Below, one piece after another: positions 48,494 through 57,050 of a stretch of 63,392 nucleotides of DNA. The translations under genes and the position numbers were made by a program. The notes beneath the pieces were generated by a model that saw only the letters and a list, made by a program, of their open reading frames with translations, was not told the origin of the DNA and did not search any database. Source of the DNA: Curtobacterium sp. UCD-KPL2560 (GTDB lineage Bacteria > Actinomycetota > Actinomycetes > Actinomycetales > Microbacteriaceae); contig NZ_MCIG01000008.1 in NCBI RefSeq assembly GCF_001705035.1, positions 14,490 through 77,881 of the forward strand, written 5' to 3'. Every line of letters begins with the position of its first letter. Within the stretch, counting starts at the first letter, position 1.

Positions 48494-49231
48494 TCACCAC
48501 GCGAGCTGCGTGTCGTCCTCGAACACCGCGCCGGTGGGGCCGTCAGCGGGCAGCGTGGCGAGGCGCACAGCGACGGCGGCGCCTTCGTCAGGGGTGCGGG
48601 TGCCGCGGAAGGCGTTGAAGTCCGTCGCGACGTGGCCGGGGGCGGCGCCGTTGACCTTCAACGGGGTGTCCGCGAACTCGCGCGCGTAGTGCACCGTGAT
48701 GGCGTTGAGCGCGGTCTTCGAGCTCGAGTACACCATCGAGGGCTGCCCGACCCAGGCTCCCTCCTCGCCGATCGAACCGCGCTTGCTCGTCACGTTCACG
48801 ATCCGAGGGGCATCGGCCCGGGTGAGAAGCGGAAGGAACGCGGTGATCATGCGGACGACACCGAAGACGTTGACCGCGTAGACGTTCTCGAAGTCCTCGA
48901 CGGTCTCGTCGGTCGGCTTGGGGAGCTCTGCCATCGGCCGGAACGTCATCGTGTTGACCCCGGCGTTGTTCACCAGGACGTCGAGGTGGCCGAACTCGGT
49001 CGCGACCTCGGCTGCGACTGCGTCGATCTCGCCCTGGTCGGTGACGTCGAGCACGACGGGGCGCACGTCACCGTCGACCGTGTCGGCTGCGGCTCGTCCG
49101 ACCGCGGCGCTCCGGGCTCCGAGGAGGACCGTGAAGCCCTCCTGTGCGAGGCCACGGACGATCGCGATGCCGATGCCCTTGTTCCCGCCGGTGACGAGGG
49201 CGACCTTCTGCGTGCTGTTACGTGTTGTCAT
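48494..49231 (-). CDS. Short-chain dehydrogenase/reductase
   Basis: A 245-residue classical SDR oxidoreductase, NAD(P)-dependent, substrate unknown. The cofactor loop is VALVTGGNKGIGIAIVRGL, with NNAGVN and the catalytic set S (NVTSKRGS) and Y-x3-K (VYSSSKTAL). This resembles plant/bacterial carbonyl-reductase-like SDRs. ATG 49231 lies within an operator-like repeat shared with the divergent marR. Regulation by that MarR protein is likely. Confidence 0.88.
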   Translation of the reverse strand: MTTRNSTQKVALVTGGNKGIGIAIVRGLAQEGFTVLLGARSAAVGRAAADTVDGDVRPVVLDVTDQGEIDAVAAEVATEFGHLDVLVNNAGVNTMTFRPMAELPKPTDETVEDFENVYAVNVFGVVRMITAFLPLLTRADAPRIVNVTSKRGSIGEEGAWVGQPSMVYSSSKTALNAITVHYAREFADTPLKVNGAAPGHVATDFNAFRGTRTPDEGAAVAVRLATLPADGPTGAVFEDDTQLAW

Positions 49232-49269
49232 GTCAACAGCATGCGCCTCTCGTGTTGATGCGTCAACAC
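49223..49269. promoter_or_regulatory. Operators between SDR and marR genes
   Basis: The inverted repeat gtgttga-tgcg-tcaacac at 49252-49269 is perfect. A second near-palindrome, tgttgtcatgtcaaca, covers 49223-49238, including the SDR start codon. Both share the half-site gttga/tcaac, a common MarR-type pattern. Confidence 0.7.
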
Positions 49270-49289
49270 CGTCCCGGTAGGATGGGTAC

Positions 49290-49736
49290 ATGAGCGCCCC
49301 GCTGACCGAGCAGGAACAACGCCTCTGGCACGCCTGGAAGGTCGCGGCAGAAGCGGTCCGGCAGCGGGTTGCCGAGGACATCAAGGCCGGTTCGGGTCTG
49401 TCCGATCAGGAGTTCGGGATCCTGACTCGTCTGGTCGAGCTCGGGAACGGCGAGCTCCGCCAGAACGAACTCGGTGCGCTGCTCAGGTGGGACCGCACGC
49501 GCCTGTCCCACCAACTCACGCGGATGGAGAACCGCGGACACGTCGGCCGCCAGGCGGTCGACGGAGGTGTGCTCGTCCGGGTCACCGACGCCGGAGTGGC
49601 CCTGGTCCGCGTGGCACGGCCGATCCACGCGGAGGCCGTCCGGAAGCACCTCCTGCACCGAGTCCAGGGCGTCGACGACGCCACGCTCCTCCGGACCCTG
49701 GAGGCACTCGCGGTCGATCCCGGCACAGGCGGATGA
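49290..49736 (+). CDS. MarR-family transcriptional regulator
   Basis: A 148-residue MarR winged-helix repressor. The recognition region is QNELGALLRWDRTRLSHQLTRMENRGHV, followed by the wing (VDGGVLVRVTDAG) and C-terminal dimerisation helices. ATG 49290 is in the divergent region with the SDR gene; the operators at 49223-49269 suggest it controls both. The inducing ligand is unknown. A partial duplicate of this gene lies at 50317-50544. Confidence 0.88.
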   Translation: MSAPLTEQEQRLWHAWKVAAEAVRQRVAEDIKAGSGLSDQEFGILTRLVELGNGELRQNELGALLRWDRTRLSHQLTRMENRGHVGRQAVDGGVLVRVTDAGVALVRVARPIHAEAVRKHLLHRVQGVDDATLLRTLEALAVDPGTGG

Positions 49737-49883
49737 CCGCTGTCGAGTCGCCCGGGCGTCGGTCGGGCGGAGTGCGGCACAGGTGAAGAAGGCGGGAAGG
49801 TCCCGCCTCACCGTCCGTTCTCGGTGCGGAAGCGGACGTGGCCGGAGAGGCGGCGCGCGGACCATCACTCCGCCGCACGCAAG

Positions 49884-49916
49884 AACGACCCCCAGCCGGT
49901 CTGGCCGAGGGTCGTT
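49884..49916. terminator. Bidirectional terminator
   Basis: The arms aacgaccc (49884-49891) and gggtcgtt (49909-49916) sit between the convergent 3' ends of marR and the small membrane protein gene. Both sides read out with short T-containing tails. Confidence 0.65.
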
Positions 49917-49931
49917 CCAGCGGGGCCGTAC

Positions 49932-50117
49932 CTACTGTCGGCTCGAGCTTCGAGCGAACATGGAGTTCGTCGCGCCGAAGAGCACCCATGCGACGACTGC
50001 GACGAGGGCGATCGTGCCGACCGCTGTCGGCAGCGCCCCGAGCACGAGGAACGGCACGAGGACGAGGCTCACCACGCCGAGGACGGCGAGGATGATCTTG
50101 TAGCTGCGAGGAGACAT
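49932..50117 (-). CDS. Small two-helix membrane protein
   Basis: A 61-residue protein with two hydrophobic stretches, IILAVLGVVSLVLVPFLVLG and VGTIALVAVVAWVLFG, joined by a short turn. The ends are polar and basic. ATG 50117 has gtaaggac upstream, a good ribosome-binding site. It is unrelated to the neighbouring regulators as far as can be seen. Function unknown. Confidence 0.7.
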   Translation of the reverse strand: MSPRSYKIILAVLGVVSLVLVPFLVLGALPTAVGTIALVAVVAWVLFGATNSMFARSSSRQ

Positions 50118-50316
50118 CAGACCGTCCTTACTTGCACTGGCTGGCGCTCTTGTCGAGAACGAACGGGTTCCACCGGTCCTCTGTCCCGGACCCGAGAGCC
50201 GGCTCCTGTCGTAGTCAGCAACTCTGCTGACACATCGAACCTATGGCCCCCATGAGAGGGGTAGAACCATCGTTACTCCTTTGTGATGCGGTCAGGAGAC
50301 CCATGAACGACAGCAG

Positions 50317-50544
50317 CGGGAACGGCGAGCTCCGCCGGAACGAGCTCGGTGCGCTGCTCAGCTGGGACCGCACGCGCCTGTCTCACCAACTCACGCGGAT
50401 GGAGAACCGCGGACACGTCGGCCGCCAGGCGGTCGACGGAGGTGTGCTCGTCCGGGTCACCGACGCCGGAGCGGCGCTGGTCCGCGTGGCGCGGCCGAAC
50501 CCGGCACAGGCGGATGACCGCTGTCGAGTCGCCCGGGCGTCGGT
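50317..50544 (+). pseudogene. Truncated duplicate of the marR gene
   Basis: Positions 50317-50498 are nearly identical to 49442-49623, the helix-turn-helix part of marR. Positions 50500-50544 match 49719-49763 at and beyond its end. The 95 bp between (49624-49718) are missing, which breaks the frame. The start of the gene is also absent. The high identity implies a recent duplication followed by deletion. A frame (ATG 50243) still reads the helix-turn-helix, but without dimerisation helices. Confidence 0.85.
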
Positions 50545-50557
50545 GGTCGAGCGCGTT

Positions 50558-50941
50558 CTAGGTGAAGAAGACGAACGTCCCGACGCCGATCCAGGCGAAG
50601 GCGATGCCGGCCATGGCCGCAATGCTGGTGAGGACCATCGCGATGGTCGCAGACACCTGCTCCCGCCAGGTGCGGAGTGCGCTCGCGGCGATGCAGAGGG
50701 CGAGGACCGTGACCGGCAGTGTCGTGACGAGCGCAACGGCCTGCACGGTCGCGAGCGCACGCTCGTCGGCCCTGGGCGGTACGGCACCGTCGTCGTAGTC
50801 GAACTGCGATGGCGGCGTCTGTCCGGCGGGGTCGAACAGGTGCGTCGCGACGAGCACGCCGGCCCACACGATGAGCAGTCCGATGGCGACGAGTGACCGC
50901 TTGTTGACCCGCTGCGACGGCGCCTTCCCCTGGATCCCCAC
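50558..50941 (-). CDS. Membrane protein with three hydrophobic segments
   Basis: A 127-residue membrane protein. Hydrophobic segments are SLVAIGLLIVWAGVLVATHL, VQAVALVTTLPVTVLALCIA and TIAMVLTSIAAMAGIAFAW. A polar, Asp/Pro-rich loop lies between the first two. GTG 50941 is the best-fitting start, giving a short basic N-terminus; the open frame continues to 51016. No family is recognised. Confidence 0.6.
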   Translation of the reverse strand: MGIQGKAPSQRVNKRSLVAIGLLIVWAGVLVATHLFDPAGQTPPSQFDYDDGAVPPRADERALATVQAVALVTTLPVTVLALCIAASALRTWREQVSATIAMVLTSIAAMAGIAFAWIGVGTFVFFT

Positions 50942-51012
50942 ATCAGGACCGTAACGCGACGGTCGGGACACACGCCGAGTTCGCCTCCGAGGTCCCGTTC
51001 GGGGCCGGTGTG

Positions 51013-51405
51013 TCATCCGTGGGCTCGCGACTCCTCCGCGGGCGGCGCGCTGAAGAGGTTGACGACGTTGCCGTCGGGATCCCGGACCAGCGCGGAGCGG
51101 TTACCCCACGGCATCGTGGTCGGTTCGAGGACGACGTCGTCGCCGTCGAGCTCGAGTGCGGCGAAACGGCCGTCGACGTCGGCGACCTCGAACTCGATGA
51201 AGACCGACCGGTTGGTCGCCGGGGTGAGCGCACCGCCGAGCATCGCGACGGTCGCGGTGCTCGCGATCGCGAGGGTCGCGCCGGGTCCACTGAACCGGGC
51301 GAAGACGGGGGCGGGTCGCTCGGCGCGCTGGCCGGTGACCCGCTCGTAGAACGCGACGAGACCGTCGAGGTCGTCGGTGACGATGCGGATGGACGAGAAC
51401 GACAT
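51013..51405 (-). CDS. VOC-family (glyoxalase/bleomycin resistance) protein
   Basis: A 130-residue vicinal-oxygen-chelate fold protein. It starts SFSSIRIVTDDLDGLVAFYERVTGQ and has the paired repeat FIEFEVADVDGRFAAL...RSALVRDPDGNVVNLF. Members bind metals, antibiotics or aldehydes; the substrate cannot be told. A gcaggagctccc ribosome-binding site precedes ATG 51405. It is followed by a WYL-type regulator on the same strand, a common pairing. Confidence 0.85.
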   Translation of the reverse strand: MSFSSIRIVTDDLDGLVAFYERVTGQRAERPAPVFARFSGPGATLAIASTATVAMLGGALTPATNRSVFIEFEVADVDGRFAALELDGDDVVLEPTTMPWGNRSALVRDPDGNVVNLFSAPPAEESRAHG

Positions 51406-51506
51406 GGGAGCTCCTGCGGTGGTGATGTCGGCGGGGTGGAGCACCAGCATCACCGGAGGTCGCGACACCGTCCTGTCGGTGTTTCGTGCAGGACGGCGAC
51501 CGCCGG

Positions 51507-52226
51507 TCAGTCCCCGACCGCTGACCGGAGCCGTCCGTACTGGATCGCGAGGTCCTCGGCGCGGAGCGCGCGCACCGGCGGGCGTTCGTCGGTGACCGTG
51601 ACGGCGAGCATGCGGTCTGCCCGGAACGCCCGCACACCCTGTCGCAGCCGGCACCAGGCGATCAGGTACCACTGCCCGTCCTTCTCGATCGAGCCCAGCG
51701 GTTCGACGTCGCGGGTGGACTCCGCTCCGCTGGCGTCCTGGTACCGCAGCCGGACGACGCGGTCGGCACGCAGGGCCTCCGCGAACGCGAGCGGCACGGG
51801 CGCGCCCCCGTCGTCGTCGCTCTCGAGGAAGTGCACCCGGGACGCGGAGGCACTGGCGCGTGCGGCGGCGCGCTCGGGCATGACCGCGAGCACCTTCTTC
51901 GCGGCGGTCCGGGCGGACTGCCGGAACGGGCTGCGCTGGAGTGCGCCGAGTCCGATGAGCACCGCGAGGGCCTCGTCCGGCGTGAACCCCGCCGGACCCA
52001 GCGTCGCCGACGCGTCGATGACGTACCCACCGGTCCGGCCGGGCTCCGCCCAGATCGGCATGCCCGACTGCTGCAATGCGGCGAGGTCCCGTTCGATGGT
52101 CCGCACGGACACCTCGAAGCGCTCCGCGAGGCGACGGGCGCTCCGCGGCCGCGGCGACACGGCCCGGAGCTCCTCCACGAGACCGTAGAGACGATCGGTC
52201 CGGTTCACCCGTCCATCATCCGCCAT
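51507..52226 (-). CDS. WYL-domain transcriptional regulator
   Basis: A 239-residue regulator of the DeoR/YafY type. The N-terminal helix-turn-helix contains RLAERFEVSVRTIERDLAAL, followed by GMPIWAEPGRTGGYVI. The C-terminal half is a WYL sensor domain (WYLIAWCRLRQGVRAFRADRM). ATG 52226 was chosen; GTG 52208 is an alternative. It lies 101 bp upstream of the VOC gene on the same strand, so control of that gene is plausible. Confidence 0.85.
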   Translation of the reverse strand: MADDGRVNRTDRLYGLVEELRAVSPRPRSARRLAERFEVSVRTIERDLAALQQSGMPIWAEPGRTGGYVIDASATLGPAGFTPDEALAVLIGLGALQRSPFRQSARTAAKKVLAVMPERAAARASASASRVHFLESDDDGGAPVPLAFAEALRADRVVRLRYQDASGAESTRDVEPLGSIEKDGQWYLIAWCRLRQGVRAFRADRMLAVTVTDERPPVRALRAEDLAIQYGRLRSAVGD

Positions 52227-52294
52227 TGCGCGTGCTCGACGGTCGGCGAGGAGGGCGTCCCGTCGACCCGAGCCGCCGCCGCCCGCCCCTCGGG

Positions 52295-53122
52295 TCAGCC
52301 CGTGATCCGCCGACGACCGGCGACCCGCACGACCAGCCCGGCGACGACACCGCCGACGATCGGGGCCACGACGAACACCCAGAGCTGCGACAGCGGGGTG
52401 GTGCCGCCGTACACGGCCGCGGCGATGGAGCGGGCGGGGTTCACGGACGTGTTGCTGATCGGGATGCTGACGAGGTGGATCAGGGTCAGCGTGAGGCCGA
52501 TGCCGATGGGTGCGACGGCCTGGTACTCCTGCTTCGCGGTGATCGACAGGATCACGGCGATGAACACGCCGGTCAGGACGGCCTCGGCGAGGAAGACCGA
52601 CCCCAGGCCGTAGCCGCCGGGGCTCGCGGACCCGTAGCCGTTGGAGGCGAAGCCGGCGTCGTGGGCGGCGGCGAACGCTCCGGGCTTGCCGCTCAGGACG
52701 GCGGCGATGATGCTCGTCGCGACGACGCCTCCGAGGACCTGGGACACGATGTACCCGGCGACGTGCTCGGCGTCGGTGCGCCCGGCGGCGAGCAGGCCGA
52801 GGGTCACCGCGGGGTTGAAGTGGCCGCCGGAGATGTGTCCGACGGCGGAGATGCCGGCGACGAGCGTCAGGCCGAACGCGAGGGCGACGCCCAGGTACCC
52901 GACGCCCTGCTGGTTGTCGGTGGCGCTCGGGACGTTCGCCGCGAACAGCGCGGTGCCGACCCCGCCGAGCACGAGCAGGAACGTGCCGAAGAACTCGGAG
53001 CCGTAGCGGGCGAGCGGCGACCACTCGGCGGCGTCCTCGCGACGCTGCTCCGACGTGGACGTGCTCACCGCCCCGCTTCCTCCGCGACGGACGGTCTGTT
53101 CGTGCTGCTGCTTCTTCGCCAT
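52295..53122 (-). CDS. Aquaporin Z-type water channel
   Basis: A 275-residue MIP-family channel with six membrane helices. Both NPA boxes are visible (GGHFNPAVTLG and SVNPARSIAAA), together with the E of the first helix region (SEFFGTFLLVLGGVG) and the usual His in HLVS; the selectivity pattern suits aquaporin Z more than glycerol facilitators. The N-terminus is a 40-residue polar tail. ATG 53122 has cggaggagc upstream. No partner gene is obvious. Confidence 0.92.
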   Translation of the reverse strand: MAKKQQHEQTVRRGGSGAVSTSTSEQRREDAAEWSPLARYGSEFFGTFLLVLGGVGTALFAANVPSATDNQQGVGYLGVALAFGLTLVAGISAVGHISGGHFNPAVTLGLLAAGRTDAEHVAGYIVSQVLGGVVATSIIAAVLSGKPGAFAAAHDAGFASNGYGSASPGGYGLGSVFLAEAVLTGVFIAVILSITAKQEYQAVAPIGIGLTLTLIHLVSIPISNTSVNPARSIAAAVYGGTTPLSQLWVFVVAPIVGGVVAGLVVRVAGRRRITG

Positions 53123-53458
53123 GGTGCTCCTCCGGGTGGAACGGGTCAGGGATGTGGCGTCCGCGGCGGGTACCGCGCACCGGGTCGGGCCGTCCGCAGG
53201 GTGGTCCGGGATCGGCGGCGGCCACGGAGGTGACGACGCAGGAACGACGATCGTCACGGGCCCGCCGACGATCCGGGGCGTTCCTCCAGACAGGGACGAT
53301 CTCGGCAGTCCCCCTGTCCCCCGGCGCGCGCGAACCGGCCCGCGGACCGCCGACCGTCGGGCCGCCGCCCCGTCCCGCGGACCGCTGTCCGTCGGGCCCA
53401 TCGACGCGTCTGCCGGGCGGCGGCGGTACGGCAGGGCGACCACGGGCCTCCCGTCCGG

Positions 53459-53505
53459 GGTTTTCTACGGTGGAAAACCCTGCTGTGTTTCCGACATGGA
53501 AAACC
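53459..53505. promoter_or_regulatory. Paired operator-like repeats at the start of the regulator gene
   Basis: The first repeat is ggttttc (53459-53465), a 7-base spacer, then gaaaacc (53473-53479), perfect. The second is gtttcc (53487-53492), spacer gacat, then ggaaaac, covering the ATG at 53496. The spacing suggests autorepression. The rest of the 53123-53495 gap holds no gene; a half copy of the dispersed hairpin lies at about 53443-53457. Confidence 0.6.
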
Positions 53506-54155
53506 ACGACGCCTCCGACCAGCTGGACCGCATCGCACGGGCCCAGCAGGGCATCGCCGCCCGACTGCACAGCACACCGCTCGGCTACGTCGCGCTCGGG
53601 GTGCTCTGGGCGCTCCCGGTCGCGGCCTTCGCCCTCGGCCGGCCGTGGGCCCTGGTCGCCGTCCTCGTCGTGGTCGTCGCGACCGCGCTGTGGGCCGCGG
53701 CCTGGACGCGTCACCGCGGTGTCCGCCCCGCAGCGTTCGAGCGGTCGTCGCCGTGCTCGGGATCCGTCTCGACCGCGCGGTGGTCGGCGCGGCGACCCGA
53801 CCGGTGGGCGGACGATGAGCCCCCGCGTCGGCACGGCGACCAGTGCGGGGCGGACCCGGTGAGGGTCCACCTCGACGAGGTCGTCCACACGCCGAACCGG
53901 CTGGCGATCTGCGCGCTCCTGGCATCGGCCGACGCCGTCGAGTTCGGCGTGATCCGCGACGAGCTCGGGGTCGCCGACTCGGTGGCGAGCAAGCACCTCA
54001 AGGTGCTCGTCGACGCGGGGTACGTCACGGTCGAGCCCCGGCCGGACCTGCGGAGCCGACGGCCGCGCAACTGGGCGTCGCTCACCCCCGCCGGGCGGTC
54101 GGCGTTCGTCGCCTACGCGGCCGAGCTGCAGCGGATGATCGCCGCCGCGGGCTGA
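53496..54155 (+). CDS. Winged-helix regulator read in frame with a TM segment
   Basis: A 219-residue open frame. Residues 1-75 look like a small membrane protein with two hydrophobic helices (YVALGVLWALPVAAFALG and WALVAVLVVVVATALWAAAW). Residues 122-219 are a winged-helix regulator (LDEVVHTPNRLAICALLASA, then IRDELGVADSVASKHLKVL). The join (75-120) is Arg/Pro/Trp-rich and unlike either. Another frame reads plausibly there (VVAVLGIRLDRAVVGA) to a stop at 53815-53817. Two separate genes with a frameshift, the second starting at GTG 53860, is the main alternative. Confidence 0.6.
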   Translation: MENHDASDQLDRIARAQQGIAARLHSTPLGYVALGVLWALPVAAFALGRPWALVAVLVVVVATALWAAAWTRHRGVRPAAFERSSPCSGSVSTARWSARRPDRWADDEPPRRHGDQCGADPVRVHLDEVVHTPNRLAICALLASADAVEFGVIRDELGVADSVASKHLKVLVDAGYVTVEPRPDLRSRRPRNWASLTPAGRSAFVAYAAELQRMIAAAG

Positions 54156-54167
54156 CCTGCGGGGGCG

Positions 54168-54572
54168 CTAGCGTTCCGCTCCGGCCAGGCGGAACATCCG
54201 CGTCAGGAGCGGTTCGAGCGCCCGGATCGCGGCGAGGTGCTGCGCGTCGGTGAGGTCCGCGAGCACGGGCGGCTCCGGTGCGTCCCACCCCAGGGCCTCG
54301 GCGACGACCGTCAGGTCCCAGCGCTCCCACCCCAGGCGGCCCTGCTCGCGGAGCTCGTCCCGGAAGTCGGCCTCCGGCGACGGAGTGACACCACCGCCCC
54401 GGTGCAGGACGTCGGACGTCAGGGCCAGCGAGTAGCCGCTGATGAAGGCGGTCACCCGGTCGAACCGAACCGGTTCGCCGATGTACATCGCGGTGCGTGC
54501 GAGGAAGGTGTGGGCTGCCGAGGCGGCGATCTCGTCCGGATCGGTGATCGGCTGGTGGTCGTCGTCGTGCAC
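54168..54572 (-). CDS. Hypothetical protein
   Basis: A 134-residue soluble, acidic protein with no family I recognise. It contains TFLARTAMYIGEPVRFDRVTA and ends LLTRMFRLAGAER. GTG 54572 has gaggggacgacc, a good ribosome-binding site, and is preferred over the ATG at 54650. It is convergent with the winged-helix gene and upstream of nothing on its strand. Confidence 0.7.
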   Translation of the reverse strand: MHDDDHQPITDPDEIAASAAHTFLARTAMYIGEPVRFDRVTAFISGYSLALTSDVLHRGGGVTPSPEADFRDELREQGRLGWERWDLTVVAEALGWDAPEPPVLADLTDAQHLAAIRALEPLLTRMFRLAGAER

Positions 54573-54656
54573 GGTCGTCCCCTCGTCGGCTGCCCACCCA
54601 CGGTACCGAGACCCGACGACCACCAGACCGGCAGGCCCAGCCGAGACCACCCGACG

Positions 54657-55634
54657 TCAGCGCTCGACGCGCTCGCGCGCCCCCGCCCGAGCCCGCCGCA
54701 ACGTGACGCTCGGCGGCTCGCCGAACCGCTCGGCGTACGCCCCGGCGAAGCGCCCGAGGTGGGTGAGGTGCCACCGGCGGGCGGTCTCGGCGACGGTCGT
54801 GCCCGCTCCGCCCGCCACGAGCTCCCGCCGCGCGCCCTCGAGTCGTTCGGCACGCAGACGCTCCATCGGCGACTCCCCGTAGGTGCGACGCATGGCGCTC
54901 TGCAGCCCGCGTTCGCTGAGCCCGACGGCGGTCGCGATGTCGCGGAGCTCGAGCGGCGACCCAGCGTTGTCCCGGATCCATGCGGCGGCACGAGCGGCGG
55001 CGGTGGAGGGTTCGGGTTCGGCACCCTCGACGAGGGGGAAGGCGTCGATCACGGCTGCGGCGATCTGCTGGTTCAGTGCTGCCCGCTGGGCCTCGTCGAG
55101 CCGCCCGTCCATCACCTGGCCGGCGCGCGAGCGGATGATCGCGCGGAGCGGGCCGAGCGCGACCTCGATGTCGGGCTGCTGGTCGAAGAGCAGCGGGCCG
55201 CGGACGAACCGCTGCCGCCGGGCGAGCTCGGCGCGGAGCACGCGGTCGGACAGGTGGACCATCGTGAGCTTCCGGATGTCGGCCGAGAACGTGTACGCCA
55301 CGGACGCCGAGAGCAGGAGCGGGTGCCCCGGCGTGACCTCGAGCACGGTGCCGTCGCGGGTGTCCTCGAGCGAGGCGGTGCCGTCGGCGACCCAGAACAC
55401 GATGTGGTCGGCGCGGGGTTCCATCCGCCCGCTGCGGGTCCCCTCGACCTCGGCGCCGCGCATCGACACGTCGGCGTCGCCGGCACCGACGTACCGGAAG
55501 GTCTCGAGGGCACTGTCGATGCCGCCCCCGGTGCCGTAGATCCGGTCGAGTTCGGCGCCGCGGTCCTCACTGATCGCCTCGACGTGGAAGCGTCGGAAGG
55601 AGGGGCTGTCCGCCTCCGGGGACTCCGGTGCCAT
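54657..55634 (-). CDS. AraC-family transcriptional regulator
   Basis: A 325-residue regulator. The C-terminal 100 residues form the double helix-turn-helix of AraC proteins (LRDIATAVGLSERGLQSAMRRT, then HLGRFAGAYAERFGEPPS). The N-terminal 200 residues are a sensor resembling AraC-binding-like (cupin) domains. ATG 55634 was chosen over an upstream extension that reads Ala/Pro. Target and ligand unknown. Confidence 0.85.
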   Translation of the reverse strand: MAPESPEADSPSFRRFHVEAISEDRGAELDRIYGTGGGIDSALETFRYVGAGDADVSMRGAEVEGTRSGRMEPRADHIVFWVADGTASLEDTRDGTVLEVTPGHPLLLSASVAYTFSADIRKLTMVHLSDRVLRAELARRQRFVRGPLLFDQQPDIEVALGPLRAIIRSRAGQVMDGRLDEAQRAALNQQIAAAVIDAFPLVEGAEPEPSTAAARAAAWIRDNAGSPLELRDIATAVGLSERGLQSAMRRTYGESPMERLRAERLEGARRELVAGGAGTTVAETARRWHLTHLGRFAGAYAERFGEPPSVTLRRARAGARERVER

Positions 55635-55721
55635 GACGGCATGATGGCAGGTCGCGCGCGGTTCCGGGAGCGCGGCCGCCACGACACCGCGCCACGGGCG
55701 CTCGCGGCGTTGCCGCGGGGC

Positions 55722-55763
55722 GGACGGGAGGCGCGTGGCGGCGCCGCCACGGGCCTCCCGTCC
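55722..55763. terminator. Dispersed hairpin element, copy 3, at the end of marR
   Basis: The arms ggacgggaggc (55722-55732) and gcctcccgtcc (55753-55763) are exact, with further pairing inside (cgtggcg/cgccacg). It lies directly after the second marR gene on the minus strand, so it may serve as its terminator. It belongs to the same family as 176-217 and 59258-59299. Confidence 0.75.
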
Positions 55764-55764
55764 G

Positions 55765-56229
55765 TCAGGCGGTCCCCGTCTGCGCGGGGTGCGCCATCGT
55801 GTCGGCCGCCTGGTCGTACAGGCCGTCGGCCAGCGCGTTCAGGACCTGGTGGAGCTCGCCGCCGTGCGCGCCGTCCACGGCGCGGAGCATCGCGCCGTAG
55901 CGCGCGCGGTAGTCGGCGACCACGGCCTCGCCGCCGGGCAGCAGCCGCAGCAGGGAGCCCCGTCGGTCGCTCGGGTTCGGGGCGCGCTCGAGCAGGTCGG
56001 CGGCGCTCATGCGGTCGATCATGTTCGTCACGGCGCCCGAGGTGAGGCCGAGGTAGCCGGCGACCTCGGTCGGGGTGCTGTACCCGGTGTCGCTGATGAG
56101 CACGAGGGCGCGGAGCGCGTTCTCGTGGATGCCCGCCCGCGCGCTGAGCTGGCCGACCAGGCTCGTGTTGGCGCGGACGACCGCGGCGAACGCGGCCATC
56201 AGGTCGTCGTCGTCGGCAGTGGGTGTCAC
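55765..56229 (-). CDS. MarR-family regulator of the secretion module
   Basis: A 154-residue MarR winged-helix protein. The recognition helix region is TPTEVAGYLGLTSGAVTNMIDRM, then the wing LERAPNPSDRRGSLLRLLPGG. GTG 56229 follows gcaggacgcacc. It is divergent from the TasA-like gene, with an operator in the shared region. Probable role: controlling the TasA-like/SipW/LamG operon and itself. Confidence 0.87.
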   Translation of the reverse strand: MTPTADDDDLMAAFAAVVRANTSLVGQLSARAGIHENALRALVLISDTGYSTPTEVAGYLGLTSGAVTNMIDRMSAADLLERAPNPSDRRGSLLRLLPGGEAVVADYRARYGAMLRAVDGAHGGELHQVLNALADGLYDQAADTMAHPAQTGTA

Positions 56230-56283
56230 GGTGCGTCCTGCTTCCGTCGGGCGGGGTACCCGGGCGTCCCCCGCTCTGGGGAC

Positions 56284-56323
56284 AGTATACGAGTTGTCAA
56301 GTTGGTCAACGGTTGACTATCTT
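56284..56323. promoter_or_regulatory. Divergent promoters with MarR-type operator
   Basis: The palindrome gtcaac-g-gttgac lies at 56305-56317. On the plus strand ttgtca (56294-56299) and tatctt (56318-56323) are 18 bases apart, so the operator fills the spacer of the promoter for the secretion operon. On the minus strand a perfect -10, tatact (complement of 56284-56289), fits marR. Confidence 0.65.
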
Positions 56324-56399
56324 GATCAGTGAAGCAAGTCGGCCCGAACCCCTTGCTCGTCCACACACCGAGAACACCCACCGAACGACGAGGTACACC

Positions 56400-57050
56400 G
56401 TGTCCAAGCTCCGCACCGCCGCCCTGAAGCGGATCCGTTTCGCCCCCGTGGCCCTGGTCGCGGGCATCTTCGCGGCCGTCCTGCTGTCGCTCTCGCTCAC
56501 CGGCACCCTCTCCGGGTTCGCGGCCAGCATCACGAACAGCAGCAACACCGCCGCCTCGGGCACGCTCGTCATGCAGGAGCAGAACGCCGGCGCCAACGTC
56601 ACGTGCCTCAGCACCGACGGCGGCTCGGTCTCCACGAACGCCGCGACCTGCTCGACCATCAACAAGTTCGGTGGCAGCACGACGATGACGCCGGGCAACA
56701 CCGTCAACACCGCGATCTCGATCAAGAACACCGGTACCGCGAACGCCGCGACCTTCACGCTGACCCCCGGCGCCACCTGCACCCAGTCGGCCAACGGCGC
56801 CCAGAACGGCACCGCGACGGACCTCTGCGCCAAGATGAACGTCGTCATCACCTCGGGCTCGACCACCGTCTTCAGCGGCACCCTCGCCAGCTTCAAGGGC
56901 GCGGCCGCCACCGCCTTCACGATGCCGCAGGCCCCCGCCGCCGGCGCGTCCGTCCCGTTCAACTTCGCGGTCACGCTCGACTCCTCGGCCGGCAACACCT
57001 ACCAGGGCCTCGCCGCCTCGGTCCCGATGACCTGGACCTTCACCGCTTGA
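56400..57050 (+). CDS. TasA/CalY-like secreted protein with SipW-type signal
   Basis: A 216-residue exported protein. The N-terminus is basic (KLRTAALKRIRF), then hydrophobic (VALVAGIFAAVLLSLSLTG), followed by SGFAASITNSSNTAASGTL. The pattern F-x-A-x-(I/V)-T-x-S-x-N-T-A is that of TasA/camelysin-type substrates of SipW signal peptidases. The mature part is Thr/Ser/Ala-rich with four Cys and beta-strand character, suggesting a surface fibre or matrix protein. GTG 56400 has gacgagg six bases upstream. Confidence 0.75.
   Translation: MSKLRTAALKRIRFAPVALVAGIFAAVLLSLSLTGTLSGFAASITNSSNTAASGTLVMQEQNAGANVTCLSTDGGSVSTNAATCSTINKFGGSTTMTPGNTVNTAISIKNTGTANAATFTLTPGATCTQSANGAQNGTATDLCAKMNVVITSGSTTVFSGTLASFKGAAATAFTMPQAPAAGASVPFNFAVTLDSSAGNTYQGLAASVPMTWTFTA

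Noticed and set aside
51507-53996. 829-codon frame linking the WYL regulator to upstream DNA
   Set aside because: Only the last 239 codons match a family; the rest is antisense to aquaporin and Arg-rich.
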